Positions 1 through 40,603 of a stretch of DNA of 64,000 nucleotides are shown piece after piece. How positions within the stretch are numbered: the first letter of the stretch is position 1; the number at the start of each line of letters is the position of its first letter. This DNA comes from Apostichopus japonicus (taxonomy: Eukaryota; Echinodermata; Holothuroidea; Aspidochirotida; Stichopodidae), in assembly GCF_037975245.1 (NCBI RefSeq), contig NC_092564.1, forward strand, positions 11,866,484-11,930,483. The letters run 5' to 3'. The notes beneath the pieces were generated by a model. That model had not been told where the DNA came from. It did not search any database and saw only the letters and a list, made by a program, of their open reading frames with translations. Position numbers and translations under genes: made by a program.

Positions 1-830
1 TGTATTGATCATCTATAGAATAATACTTTCTGAAATGTCTGTTAATCAAATTGAGATGAGTCTTGAAACAGGAAGAGAGCCACACAGGAGCACAATAGAC
101 CATGAGTGAAAGCACCATGGAGCGGAAGAGCCAAAGCTGTTTCTCATATTCTAGACCAAATCCTCCCAACCTATAAATACAATATAGCCGCTGCTTTACT
201 TTCGCAAGTGTTAAGCCTATATGAGAGTCCCAAGTGAGAGTATGATTAAAAATGAGTCCTAAATATTTAAAATCTGACACAACCTCAACCTCACTATCCT
301 TAATTATAACTGGATCATGCATCTGAACTGAACGGAAATCAACAATTAATTCCTTGGTTTTGGAGCTGTTAATAAAAAGGTAATTGGTTTCACACCACGC
401 TACAGTCTCCGCAATAGCTGTGTGGTAATTGACAATGCTCTGTGGATATTTATCATTACACAAACCAACAATAGCCGTATCATCTGCATAGTTTATAATG
501 TAAACATTTTCATAAAGTGTGGACAAGGAATCAGTATAAACGGCAAACAGCAATGGTGATAAACAACACCCTTGTGAGACACCAGTATTAGTGACAATAC
601 CTTCACTGCTGACCCCATCACAGTATACATATTGAGTTCTGTTGAATAAAAAGTGATACAGCAATGAAATGATGTTCTGGTTTACATGAGCATCTAAAGT
701 ACGAAGTAAGCTCGAATTGCTAAGAGTGTTAAATGCGGAGCTAAAGTCCATAAAACAAACCCTGGCAAAATTACCGACATTGTCCACATGTTGGCGTAGA
801 ACTGTATACGTAAATGATGTTACGTAAATG
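1..830 (-). mobile_element. LINE reverse transcriptase fragment (CR1/L2/Rex1-like), running off the left edge
   Basis: Reading the minus strand gives one open frame of roughly 260 codons with no stop. It shows the reverse transcriptase blocks in order: FMDFSSAFNT (block with the first catalytic Asp), GVSQGCCLSPLLF, then INYADDTAIVG with the YADD catalytic centre. These are followed by KTKELIVDFR and FKYLGLIFNHTLTWDSHI, the thumb region typical of CR1/L2/Rex1-type non-LTR elements. Homology stops near 790-830, where the upstream palm and endonuclease should begin, so the copy looks 5'-truncated, as is usual for LINEs. Its 3' end lies outside the window. The frame is open over the whole visible part, which suggests a fairly young insertion. 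The assignment to a LINE is firm; the clade is inferred from the motif pattern. Confidence 0.88.
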
Positions 831-1371
831 TTATAGTGCCGCACAATGTTTTTCTATGTAGCCTATATACATTATAACATCAATGGTACATTTGGGAGAC
901 ATCAAAAAAAGAAAAAGACATACCATGGCTATAAAATGTACATTTGGGAAGCCAATACAATGGTATATATTTAGCCATATAAACAAATCATTGAAGATAT
1001 GAATGATAAACATTCGCTTAAAGTTCGCTTAAAGTGGAAAATTTCTCATTTATCTGGAATTAATATACAACATATTACATACATACATACACACATACAA
1101 ACGCACGCTCATCCACACACTCATAAATACACACATTCGCCATCATGAATGCAAAGGTTACGATTATCATCGAAAATAAAATGTTTAATATAACGATACT
1201 CCAGGGCCATATACCCTGTGTAGAATTCGTAGGGTGCAGTTAAGGAACAGCGAGAACATTATGTATCGTCCAAATGTTACATAGTGTTGCTTCTTGATGT
1301 GAATATATACCAGGGCCTTTTTAAAGATATTTTTAGTGGGTGGGCCATTTCCCAAAAGGGACCATCATTAC

Positions 1372-1500
1372 ACTATCTAAGCGGAGCGCCACCATCAGTT
1401 GGCGCGTAGTAAGAAACTTATTGCCATAAATGCCTCCCATATTGCCAAAAATGGTACTTCCCATGCCTTGTATTTGCATCTAAACGTACTTAATTTTGAG
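1372..1500 (+). repeat. Copy of the shared hairpin module in a decayed hAT-like element
   Basis: It contains ACTATCTAAGCGGAGCGCC followed by the GCGCCA/TGGCGC inverted repeat, then a degenerate version of the CCCAGATCGC-GGAAATG-CACTTCCC stretch seen in the other copies. A G-run at 1787-1798 and the phrase GTGGGTGGGCC on both sides (about 1338 and 1809) hint at a decayed element of about 500 bp, but I could not fix its ends. The rest of 831-2040 shows no gene. Confidence 0.6.
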
Positions 1501-2040
1501 ATCTCATGTTTTAAAAATTAACATTTCCAAAAAGAGGTAAACTAAAAACTTTATATGTGGTAAAATCACTTTGTAGGGGAAAAAATAGGACTTGACGTTA
1601 TTTTATAAGCACTGCATTATTCATCGTTTTACACACTTGAAGATATAAAAGCACGCTAGGGCATTCTGATTTCGTCCGTAACCTATACATGATGAGGGGA
1701 AGCCATATGGGGAATTTAGGTCTAAATTAATGTTTAGGTTTGTGTTATCATTATTTTTTTTGCATGCCAAAAGGGACTTACCGAGGGGGGGGGGGGTGGT
1801 GAGCTGAGTGGGTGGGCCGTATAAGGGACTGTCCCTCAATATATGGCTAACAATTAAACTGATAGGCCTATATAAAACACGTAGACGTAATAAATACATT
1901 TATGAGCTGTAGTTTCACATTAGACTGCTACACTGTTCACGCAGGTTAAATCTTAGAAGCTCTCTACGTTTATTATTATTCTAGCCAAACTCATGAAAAC
2001 CAAAACAAACGCACGTTCATCGTTTCCGCGATCGTGTATA

Positions 2041-2389
2041 GAGGTGTTGCAGTGACGTCATATTTTGGGACATAGCGTGAATCATGCTCAGTGACTGGAG
2101 GGAAAGAGAGCCTCTCTATATCGTTACGTTCAATAGGCTAGTTTTCTTTAATTTGCTCCTTTTTTTTCATTTGCGAAAAGATTCAAATTATATTTATTTT
2201 TTGGGTTTGTTTGATTTTTGTAGAATAACATATGGCAAGGTTTACTCAAAATATTCACCAGTCATTTAGAAATCATCCTTTGAATTTAGGGCTACATAGA
2301 AAGTCAGTGTGAGAAGAAGCGATTTTTCACTCCAGAAAAATTGATCACGTGGTGTGAAAACCAGTGAATGACGTCATGTGCAAGACCTC
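2041..2389. mobile_element. MITE with TGACGTCA-bearing terminal inverted repeats and TA flanks
   Basis: The left end GAGGTGTTGCAGTGACGTCA is matched in inverted orientation by the right end, which reads TGACGTCATGTGCAAGACCTC. Both are bordered by TA, as expected for a Tc1/mariner-type target duplication. There is no coding capacity inside. Each terminal repeat carries a perfect or near-perfect cAMP-response-element palindrome (TGACGTCA). It lies just downstream of the TRPM polyadenylation site. Confidence 0.6.
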
Positions 2390-2468
2390 TATATACGTGA
2401 TAAGCATCTCGATAGAAAGCCAAGTCAAATATTATCCAAAAAACACTCTAATGCAGATTAGTCCAGAG

Positions 2469-2474
2469 TTTATT
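2469..2474 (-). terminator. Polyadenylation signal AATAAA for the TRPM gene
   Basis: AATAAA on the minus strand, about 90 bases past the TRPM stop codon (2563-2565). It is the first canonical hexamer I see downstream of the stop. Confidence 0.55.
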
Positions 2475-2562
2475 TCGACATTTGCTCATGAGTCTTTGAA
2501 TAGTTGATGTTGATAGTTCCATGTTTCCATAACAACCATTAAAAAGATTGGCAAATGCGCAC

Positions 2563-28392
<25,830 letters not shown>

Positions 28393-29050
28393 CTTTCTTG
28401 CAAAACTTCCTTACTTGTTCCTAAAAATACAACAACAAGACAATTCAGCAATGAGGTCTTCATTCCCCACCTCCCCCAATAAAACAAAACAAGTTCACAT
28501 GCTCAAAATTTGCTTATGAAATAAATAATTCCCCATCGTATCATGCCTTTCAGTGGGTTCTCGAAAACCAATGAAGTGGTATATAGACAATAATAATCAT
28601 GATGTCCAGTGATTGAAATTCTTTAGTTTGGCAATTAATGGGGTAAGAAAATTATGAATCATGCATACCATGTTTTGAATCTCTGTACAAACTTATTGGA
28701 CTAAGTCCATCATGGGCGGCGATCCTGGGGGGGGGGGAGGGGGATATATCCCCCTATGAAAATGGGTGGAGGGGATGTAATACACCATATCCCCCCCCCC
28801 ACCAAATGCCAGGGATAAGAATATTTTCATGCCTACATTTATGCATCATCGTGAATGTACGGCTCTTTTTTAGCTTCATTTCTCGCCTACCATAAACGCA
28901 GTGCGATCTTTTCAAATAAAGCGTCTTTATATAGCAAGTATATTTGACTGTAGGCTTCATTGGCCCTATAACAACAAAATGTATTATTGCGCCCACGGTA
29001 TTGATATAGTACATATATGCACCCTCATAGTATTCATATAGGCCCTATAG

Positions 29051-30742
29051 TAGGGATGCACCGGATCCAAATTTTTGGATCCGGCCGGAACCGGATTTTG
29101 CCGGATAGTACATGAAATCCGGCCGGATTTTATCCGGCCGGAACCGGATTTTTTCATTACACAAAAGAAAATCATTAATAAGAAGTAGAAGTATGAAACA
29201 AGGAGCAAATCTTAGGTGAGGTATACGCATATTATAAAGAAGGTGAAATTAAGACCCCATTTATGAGATTAAATATGACTTGAATGGGTGTAATCTACAT
29301 TCTTTAATAAAATAACTACAATATTGTTGACAAGCTTGATACAGTATGTAAATTTGTTTGCTGGAAAAATACTGCATACTACCTATGAAGTTTGTTTTTA
29401 AACGGGAAGCTACATTTCACAAATCTCATACTTTATACTGAATAAAAAGATGATTTAATTGTTGTAGTAACACTACTATTGTTGTAGTAACACTACTAGT
29501 GTTAGCTCAGTGGTTAACGCCGGTGCCTTTCAATCATAAGGTCCCCGGTTCGAGTCACTCCCAGATTAATGTATGTCGTCCAGTTACAGATGAGTTGTTA
29601 ACAATTCATAATCATGGACGTTAAAGAAGAATGTAAGAGACTGACTTCGGTCAGCTTGCGGCCTTGATAAGCCAATGAGGCTTCTTCGCGAGTTCCTGCT
29701 TGCAGGAGGGTCTAATATATACATACATACTATCAGGTTTTAGAATTGTCTTATATTATTCATTATTTGGTAACAAATTTTTACACTGCAATATTATCTG
29801 TAAAAAGAAAGAAAAAGCATTGCATCTTTCCAGAAGTGGAAGAAACTTCTTATCTATCTTTTATCTATCCTTTAAAATGGAATTGAATGTTCATTAGAAC
29901 ACTTAATGATTTATGTTTTTCATGAACTTTTAGGAACTTTCATGGTGACAAGAGATATCTCTTTCTGTGAGAAAATTAGATACTGTTTTTTTCTGTGACT
30001 GGCACCCCATTTGGTGGAAACTCTTCTAGTCCATTGCTTCATCTATTTATAAAAGTGCCAAGATTACAATTTGCATATTGCCATGACCACAAACAATGAG
30101 TAACAATTGACAGCTTTCTAGACAGGAAATGGACTGTAGTGGTCCACAAAAAGATCCATTGTTTTGACTTCTTAAGGTCCTAATGCACATGTTTGGATTT
30201 TGGACATTTCATTTCATGCAAGTGTTTCTCTCTGTTCATATTTAAGAGATTGTTTCACACATAAAAATTCAGAGAAAACATGAATGCCAACAATAATGGG
30301 AAAGTAAAGATTCAATGGAACAGTATTTTGACTGATAAGTATATGAATGGTCTATTTTAACTGCACAATATTAAACTGATGAAGGCTGCAAGAAATGATT
30401 TCACTGCAAACTGTGTTTGTTGTATATAGCTTCATATTATTACAGTAGTTGTATTATTTTGGTTGATCTTTAGAAACAGTCGGTCAGACCATTGAGAAAA
30501 TTAAATTAAACATGTTAAACCTAATTTTTCCTTACTTTGAATGTTTTTATTAATTTTTGGAAATAGGTTACATTGATTTAAGTTAATACCAAAAGTCCAA
30601 AACTATTTAAGGAATAATTCAGGCCAGATTTTGAAAAATATCCGGCCGGATTTTGAAAAATATCCGGCCGGAACCGGAACCGGATAATTTCTCACTATCC
30701 GGCCGGATAGTCCGGCCGGACCGGATATCCGGTGCATCCCTA
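29051..30742. mobile_element. Non-autonomous hAT element with CCGG-rich subterminal repeats
   Basis: The ends are TAGGGATGCACCGGAT and its exact inverse. CCCTATAG is duplicated on both sides (29043-29050 and 30743-30750). Multiple ATCCGGCCGGA units crowd the first 100 and last 130 bases in both orientations. The 1.4-kb interior is AT-rich and has no transposase-like frame. TAGGGATGCACCG ends are typical of hAT transposons. Confidence 0.85.
29500..29735 (+). mobile_element. tRNA-derived SINE (copy 1)
   Basis: The head has A box TAGCTCAGTGG and B box GGTTCGAGTC, correctly spaced for a tRNA-type RNA polymerase III promoter. A unique body follows, ending with a (TACA)n tail. It is nested inside the hAT element 29051-30742, immediately after a tandem duplication of GTTGTAGTAACACTACTA. 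Copy 2 lies at 22997-23433. Confidence 0.78.
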
Positions 30743-31460
30743 CCCTATAGTAGGCCTACACACGTACCTGTTCCCTCGAACAGCTGAGAATCTCATGTTA
30801 CCAGGGTAATGCTTAATAACACGTTTCACCTGGATGCCCTAGCAATCGGTACCTAGGAATGTAACTATGTGTAATTTTGTATTGCATGTGTATAGGCCTA
30901 TAATAGCCTGCATGAGGCCATTTTCTTCATCGAATAATATAAAAGAGCTCTCGAACATTCTAACGTAGCGCCTGAAACAAGATTGACAGGGGCAATTTTC
31001 CCAAAATAACACCCGAAATTTAAAAAAAAAGTATTTTGGATCCTGATTATGAGATATTTCGGACATGATATCCCTATTTTAAAGTTGGGTATATGCCGCT
31101 TGGAACCTCGGGAAGTGCCGTTTCCGGCCATCTAGAGGGTTTGTTAATCCCAAAATTTTCTTGTACGCTTCGCGCCAACTCATGGTGGCGCTACGCTTAG
31201 ATAGTCAACAAGGTCATATCCCTCCACTCGGAAGTACGGATCGCCGCCCATGAAGTCCATATTGTCTTGCACTTCTCTATTGTCTTCTATAACAGTGAAC
31301 TATACAGTACAGGTCTACCCACACTCGCCCAGTCATGAATTCAAACTGCATGTTTCGAATTTGTGCGCACGTGTAGCTGCTACCTTAGTCTTGGCCAAGT
31401 CGTTTATAATACTCTTTTTCTCGCATGCAAACTGTACATGCAAAGTTTGGCGTTGAATGT

Positions 31461-31895
31461 ACTAGCCAATCACATTTCACTTAAGTGGAATAGACTAGCC
31501 AATCACATTCCACTTAAGTGAAATAGACTATCCAATCACATTTCACTTAAGTGGAATGCATTTCCACTTAAGTGGAATTGTATTCCACTAAAGTGAAATA
31601 GACAGGACATTCCACTTAAAGTGGAATTGTATTCCACTTCAGTAGAATACAATTCCACTTAAGTGAAATACAATTCCACTTAAGTGGAATGCAATTCCAC
31701 TTAAGTGAAATAGAATTTAGCTTAAGTAAAATGCAGTGACAAGTTGATGAATTCAGCTTAAGTAAAATACAATTAAGCTTAAGTGGAATGGTATTCCACT
31801 TAAGTGAAATAGAATTCCACTTAAGTTAAATAGTATTCTGCCTAAGTGAAATTGAATTCCACTTAAGTGAAATGTATTCTACTTAAGTCGAATTG
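31461..31895. repeat. Tandem array of an 18-bp palindrome, about 18 units
   Basis: Units are variants of ATTCCACTTAAGTGGAAT, a near-perfect self-complementary 18-mer, joined by 2-4 bases. The period is therefore about 20-22 bp, with a longer linker (GACTAGCCAATCAC type) in the first few. Half-sites diverge (TTCCAC, TTTCAC, TTAGCT) but the CTTAAG core is almost constant. No ORF spans it. It lies upstream of the TRPM gene, next to the transposon nest. Confidence 0.9.
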
Positions 31896-34800
31896 CGAGG
31901 TAAATGTTAAAACGGCTTGCCATACGGACGTGCACTATACTATCAATTGTGGTGCGATATACCTGAACCTGTCGTTGATTATTGTTTCCTTACTCAACTA
32001 TACTCTGGACACGTATCCGGACAAGCTTAAAACTCTGACTAAGGGTTGAACGTAATCTGAGTGGCTGCATGATCGTAATGTAACACCTCTTGCATGGTCA
32101 TGCCATTCGTTATATTGTGATGCTGGTTGTAAGAATAGTTTGGTTTAACACGATCCGCAAGTTCTATGCAGGAAACCAATGCAGATATTCTTTTCAATTG
32201 GGCCTCAAAAACAATTGATCTATGATATCTGTCTGCCTGTGTGTCTATATAATTGAAACGGTAATGAGTATGATTGTATGTCCAGAAGTTCGACACCAGT
32301 AAGGAAGGTCGTAATATTCACTGTAGACGTTTGTCACCTGTATCGAACAATACTAGTTCTGTTTTTGGTGACATATTTTGCCTTACTCTAGAGATCAAAC
32401 ATAATGCTAACCAACTCGAAATCATTCGTGATTCCTATAACGCCGGATCTCGAAAGAGATACTTTTGAACAGACTCTGTTAAATGTAATGGAAATAAACG
32501 ACCATGGAAAATGAAATATACATGAATCTTTAATGAGTTGGAAAATCTAGAACATTGACAAATAAGGAGTAATGTTTTTCAGAAAATATATTGGAATTCC
32601 CCCTGGTACTTTCGTCAGCAATACTTAAGTACAAAATGTAACCGGGGAGTTGTTATTCCATAACAACTCTCTGATGTACCACAGTGAAATTATGACGCTA
32701 GATTTACGAATTCGTACCGAATAGACAATGACTATACATAAGGCGGATTAAGGAACAGTTTATAAGAAAGACGGATTGCATAATTTTTGTGGAACTGGTA
32801 GTCGTTTATTAGGGGGTCCTAAATATTTGTTTTTGACCGTTGATTTTGAGACATAATACGAAAGATCCAATCAATTTCCTTTCCTTTAGATTCAGTTACA
32901 AATTTAAAGTTCTAAGCAATTGAAATACATTTTAGTTTTCTGAGAGAGTGTCTAGGAAGATTAAAAGGTTTGGAAACGGGTTGGCCTGGAAAGTTATCAC
33001 AGATTGATCTGTTGAGATTATTAAAACGTAAGCGGAAACCGAGAACCTGTTTCACCTACATAATTACCCTCTTTACAAAAAACCTAGTAGGATATCACGG
33101 TAAATGACTTTGCTAGAATCACAAGCGAGGGAAGGGGGTCTTAGACCATAGTCGACAATGGGACCAGTCTGCAGGAGAATCTGTTTATGTACCTCCCCCC
33201 CCCACCAATGCTAGCGTATTGTCAACCCCCTAACCATAGGCGTAGGAGGCTGGGGCTGGGGGATGCACCCCCCTCCCCCAACCAATTTCTACTCACTTCC
33301 TCTAGACTCCCCAACACAGTTTCCCTCTCCTCGGGCAATTCCGTTGCGGAAAAACCTCGGTTCCAATATTTGCTCCCATATTACCCCTGGCAGTCTGGCA
33401 CTATGGTGAAATTTAATATACTATAACCTCCATTTAGTACCGAAAAAATATGCATATATGAACCAAGAAACTTTACGTATCCTGTATTTCCCTGTGTATA
33501 GGTTTAGATAAAAACCACTATTAGTAGCAACATCCTGTCCAGAATATCCCAAATACTTGTAGCAGGTATAACAAAGTGACGGTATTTAGTCTGACAAACT
33601 GACGGCTCGTCCGTCGTTTCAAGAATAACTCACCCAATAAAGTTCTGCTACGTGTCTCCTTCTGCAGTTGCCATTTTGTTGAGTCAAACAGCGAATAAAG
33701 TATCAACATACATGGTCTGGCTTCCACACAAAACTTGTATAAACTAACTCCGGATCTGTCGAATGGAGTTTTATATATATATTTATATATTGTACTCTCC
33801 TTGTCGGGTCGTTCACTCTATACCCAATGAAGCATGATATGTTAGTCAGTAATAGCTGTTGTGTAGCATGTGGAAGTCCATTATCTGTATCAGTCGTACC
33901 ACAATTAATTTGACCTACGCACTAATAAAGTCGTCACCGGACGTACTCTGCTTTCTGTTGTGTTTGGGATTGTACATGTAAGGCAGTATATCCTATTGTT
34001 GTTACATAACACCCTTGAAGTAGGAAGAGAAAGAAGCAGGTTTAAAATGTAGTCAGTACAATAGGCCCCAAATTAAAGCACACTCAGCCTGAGTATAATT
34101 GCTAGAAGTTTTCAAAAAAGTACTTTCCTGGAGGTCTTTACTCTCCAAATTGCTCTCAGACATTTTTAAGGAACACACAACATAACTGCATTTCCCAGTG
34201 TCAAAACTATTCTCGAAGGTTGTAATAAAAACAGTCCAACAGACCAAAGGTGACCATATTTGAAAATCTAGTATATTTGGGGCCAATACAGCAGCATACC
34301 TTTAAATTCCGAGTAAATTAGTTAAAAAAGGGTTTTGTCCTGTCTCATTTAATTCAAGCTGAACGTATACCCCGTATACATGAGAACCTATAAGAACAGG
34401 GGGGGGGGGGGAGTCGGGGTCTAAAGATACATTAAGGCAGGAGTGGATATGCGTGTGTGGGGTGAGGGGGTGGGATGGGAGAGAAAATGTGAGCCGTGGT
34501 GAAAGTTTGTATAGGATGGTCTAGGGGAAATTTATGTTGACTGATGAAAGAGGAACACATTCTAAGCATCCTGGTGAAATTTCGATCCAATTACTTTCAT
34601 AACATTATAAACACATCGGTGATTGACCTTGTCACAGTTTGCACCTGGAGTGAACTTGAAGCAAACATGGTGTGATGTCATAGTTACACACTGCAGACCG
34701 CAAGCTGCTTTATTTGTTTTGACCTTGGATTGGTCAGGGTTCCAACCTTACCCACAAGGGGATGTGAAGTAAAACAAAATGCCGCAAATGTGACAGCAGA

Positions 34801-35424
34801 GTATTTGGTGCATCCCAAGTTTGAAATAGAAAACTGTAATTTATTTTTGGAGAAAAAACATGTTTGTTATTGTGCTTCTTTCGAATCACATCTGTTTATT
34901 GTGTGTGTGTGTGTCTGTGCACAATTACATGGGAGAAAGCAAGCATTTTGCGTTGTATCTGAAGATTTTTAAGTTATGACGTGTAGTTCCCAGCAAGCAC
35001 AGACAATTTCTAAACGCTTTATGCGTTACAGATACAACAATTGATGGAATAAAACATAGCAAACAGCAGAAGACTGTATAAGAGAATGATGGAAAAATAT
35101 TTAATCAATTAAGTTAATTCTATTGTCTTCGAGTCTACAAACTAGATATTTACTAACATTGTATTGCTTTTAACTTTTGATATATAGCTTTAAAATAACA
35201 CATTTGACAGTATTTGGCTATGTTTGGTCGCTGCAACAGAGTGCACCCTTAATAGTTAAAGGTACAAGATGATAAAGCTCAAGCGAAATAAAGCTGTTTT
35301 TCATAAAATACTGTTTTAGGACAGTTATAGTGTAAAACATCTACAAGTTTGTAAATGTGGTTCATTATTTTGTGCAGTTACACATTCACCGACTACCTGT
35401 TAATTGTTATATTTTTTTTCGATT
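31896..35424. other. Intergenic between TRPM and cathepsin L
   Basis: No gene recognised. At 33237 there is a truncated end of the CATAGGCGTAGGAGGC element. G or C homopolymers occur near 33187 and 34403. A short AT-rich run is at 33770-33790. Confidence 0.5.
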
Positions 35425-35430
35425 TTTATT
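35425..35430 (-). terminator. Candidate polyadenylation signal for cathepsin L
   Basis: AATAAA on the minus strand, about 240 bases after the cathepsin stop codon. It is the nearest canonical hexamer I see. Confidence 0.35.
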
Positions 35431-35670
35431 TTAGTTGAAATGGCAAGAACAGCCTGTATTACAAACAAAGACAATATGTTAATTATATCCTATTGCTGCA
35501 GTGTACCGTAATAACATTTGACATGCATTCATGTATAAACCTGAATATGTTAAGTACTGTTTCTCCTTCATACATGATTGATAAAATGGAAATCAAGTTA
35601 ATGCGAGAAAACAAATTCTTTGATTTCTTTCTTAAATTGGTTAAATTACAAGAAGAGTATACTAAGACGG

Positions 35671-40037
<4,367 letters not shown>

Positions 40038-40438
40038 GGTTGTTATCTACCTGCAGGTGTGATATAGATAGACCAAAACCAATAGTGGTTGACACGACTT
40101 GATCAAGTTCATGAGCGTGAGCAGAGTTGAAAATGTTGTTCCTTCTTAGATACTTTTTATTTCTTATACGTATTTTGTAAAATGTTTGATATTGCAAATT
40201 TTTAAGCATCTTGATTTTGTACGACTTCAGTGAATATAGGTTATTCAATGTTCATTCATACTTAGTAAAGATTCCTAAATCCTATTGGTCCATTCAGGTC
40301 AGCTGACCGTGGTTAATCCTGTGAGTAACGCACGGTAAAATTACGGGGCATCACTTTAATAAATCTTTGGTTATATGTAACCAAAAATGTTTTGTTTTAT
40401 GATTTTCCCCCCACACAAATGGTAGTGTATGAATGAAC

Positions 40439-40603
40439 GGGGTTAATCAACGGTCTAGCGTGCGTTACTCACATGACTAATGCACTCCGGGTGTTAATGC
40501 TATCGCTGGATGCACTCGGGCTCCGCCCTCGTGCATCGCTTGCATTATCCCCGATTGTGCATTAATCCTGTGAGTAACGCACGCTAGACCGTTGATTAAC
40601 CCC
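40439..40603. repeat. Foldback element: ~45-bp near-perfect inverted repeats
   Basis: The left arm GGGGTTAATCAACGGTCTAG continues through CGTGCGTTACTCACA. It is matched almost perfectly by the right arm ending CTAGACCGTTGATTAACCCC. The spacer of about 75 bases has its own GGGCTCCGCCC hairpin. A partial copy of one arm (TAATCCTGTGAGTAACGCAC) lies at about 40313-40335. It is upstream of cathepsin L. Confidence 0.8.

Larger units (their letters stand above)
28711..31252. mobile_element. hAT-like element, outer layer of a three-level nest
   Basis: It begins CATGGGCGGCGATCC and ends with its inverse. AAGTCCAT flanks both sides (28703-28710 and 31253-31260), a perfect 8-bp duplication. Without the nested insertion it is about 850 bp, G/C-homopolymer-rich and non-coding. 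Near the right end (about 31080-31203) it carries the shared hairpin module in reverse orientation. It lies just upstream of the TRPM first coding exon. Confidence 0.8.

Noticed and set aside
1372-1830. Full-length hAT element around the leftmost hairpin module
   Set aside because: The hairpin module is present but I could not pair terminal repeats or flanking duplications.
31461-31895. CRISPR-like regular repeat
   Set aside because: The genome is eukaryotic, units are palindromes joined by 2-4 bases, and there are no unique spacers.
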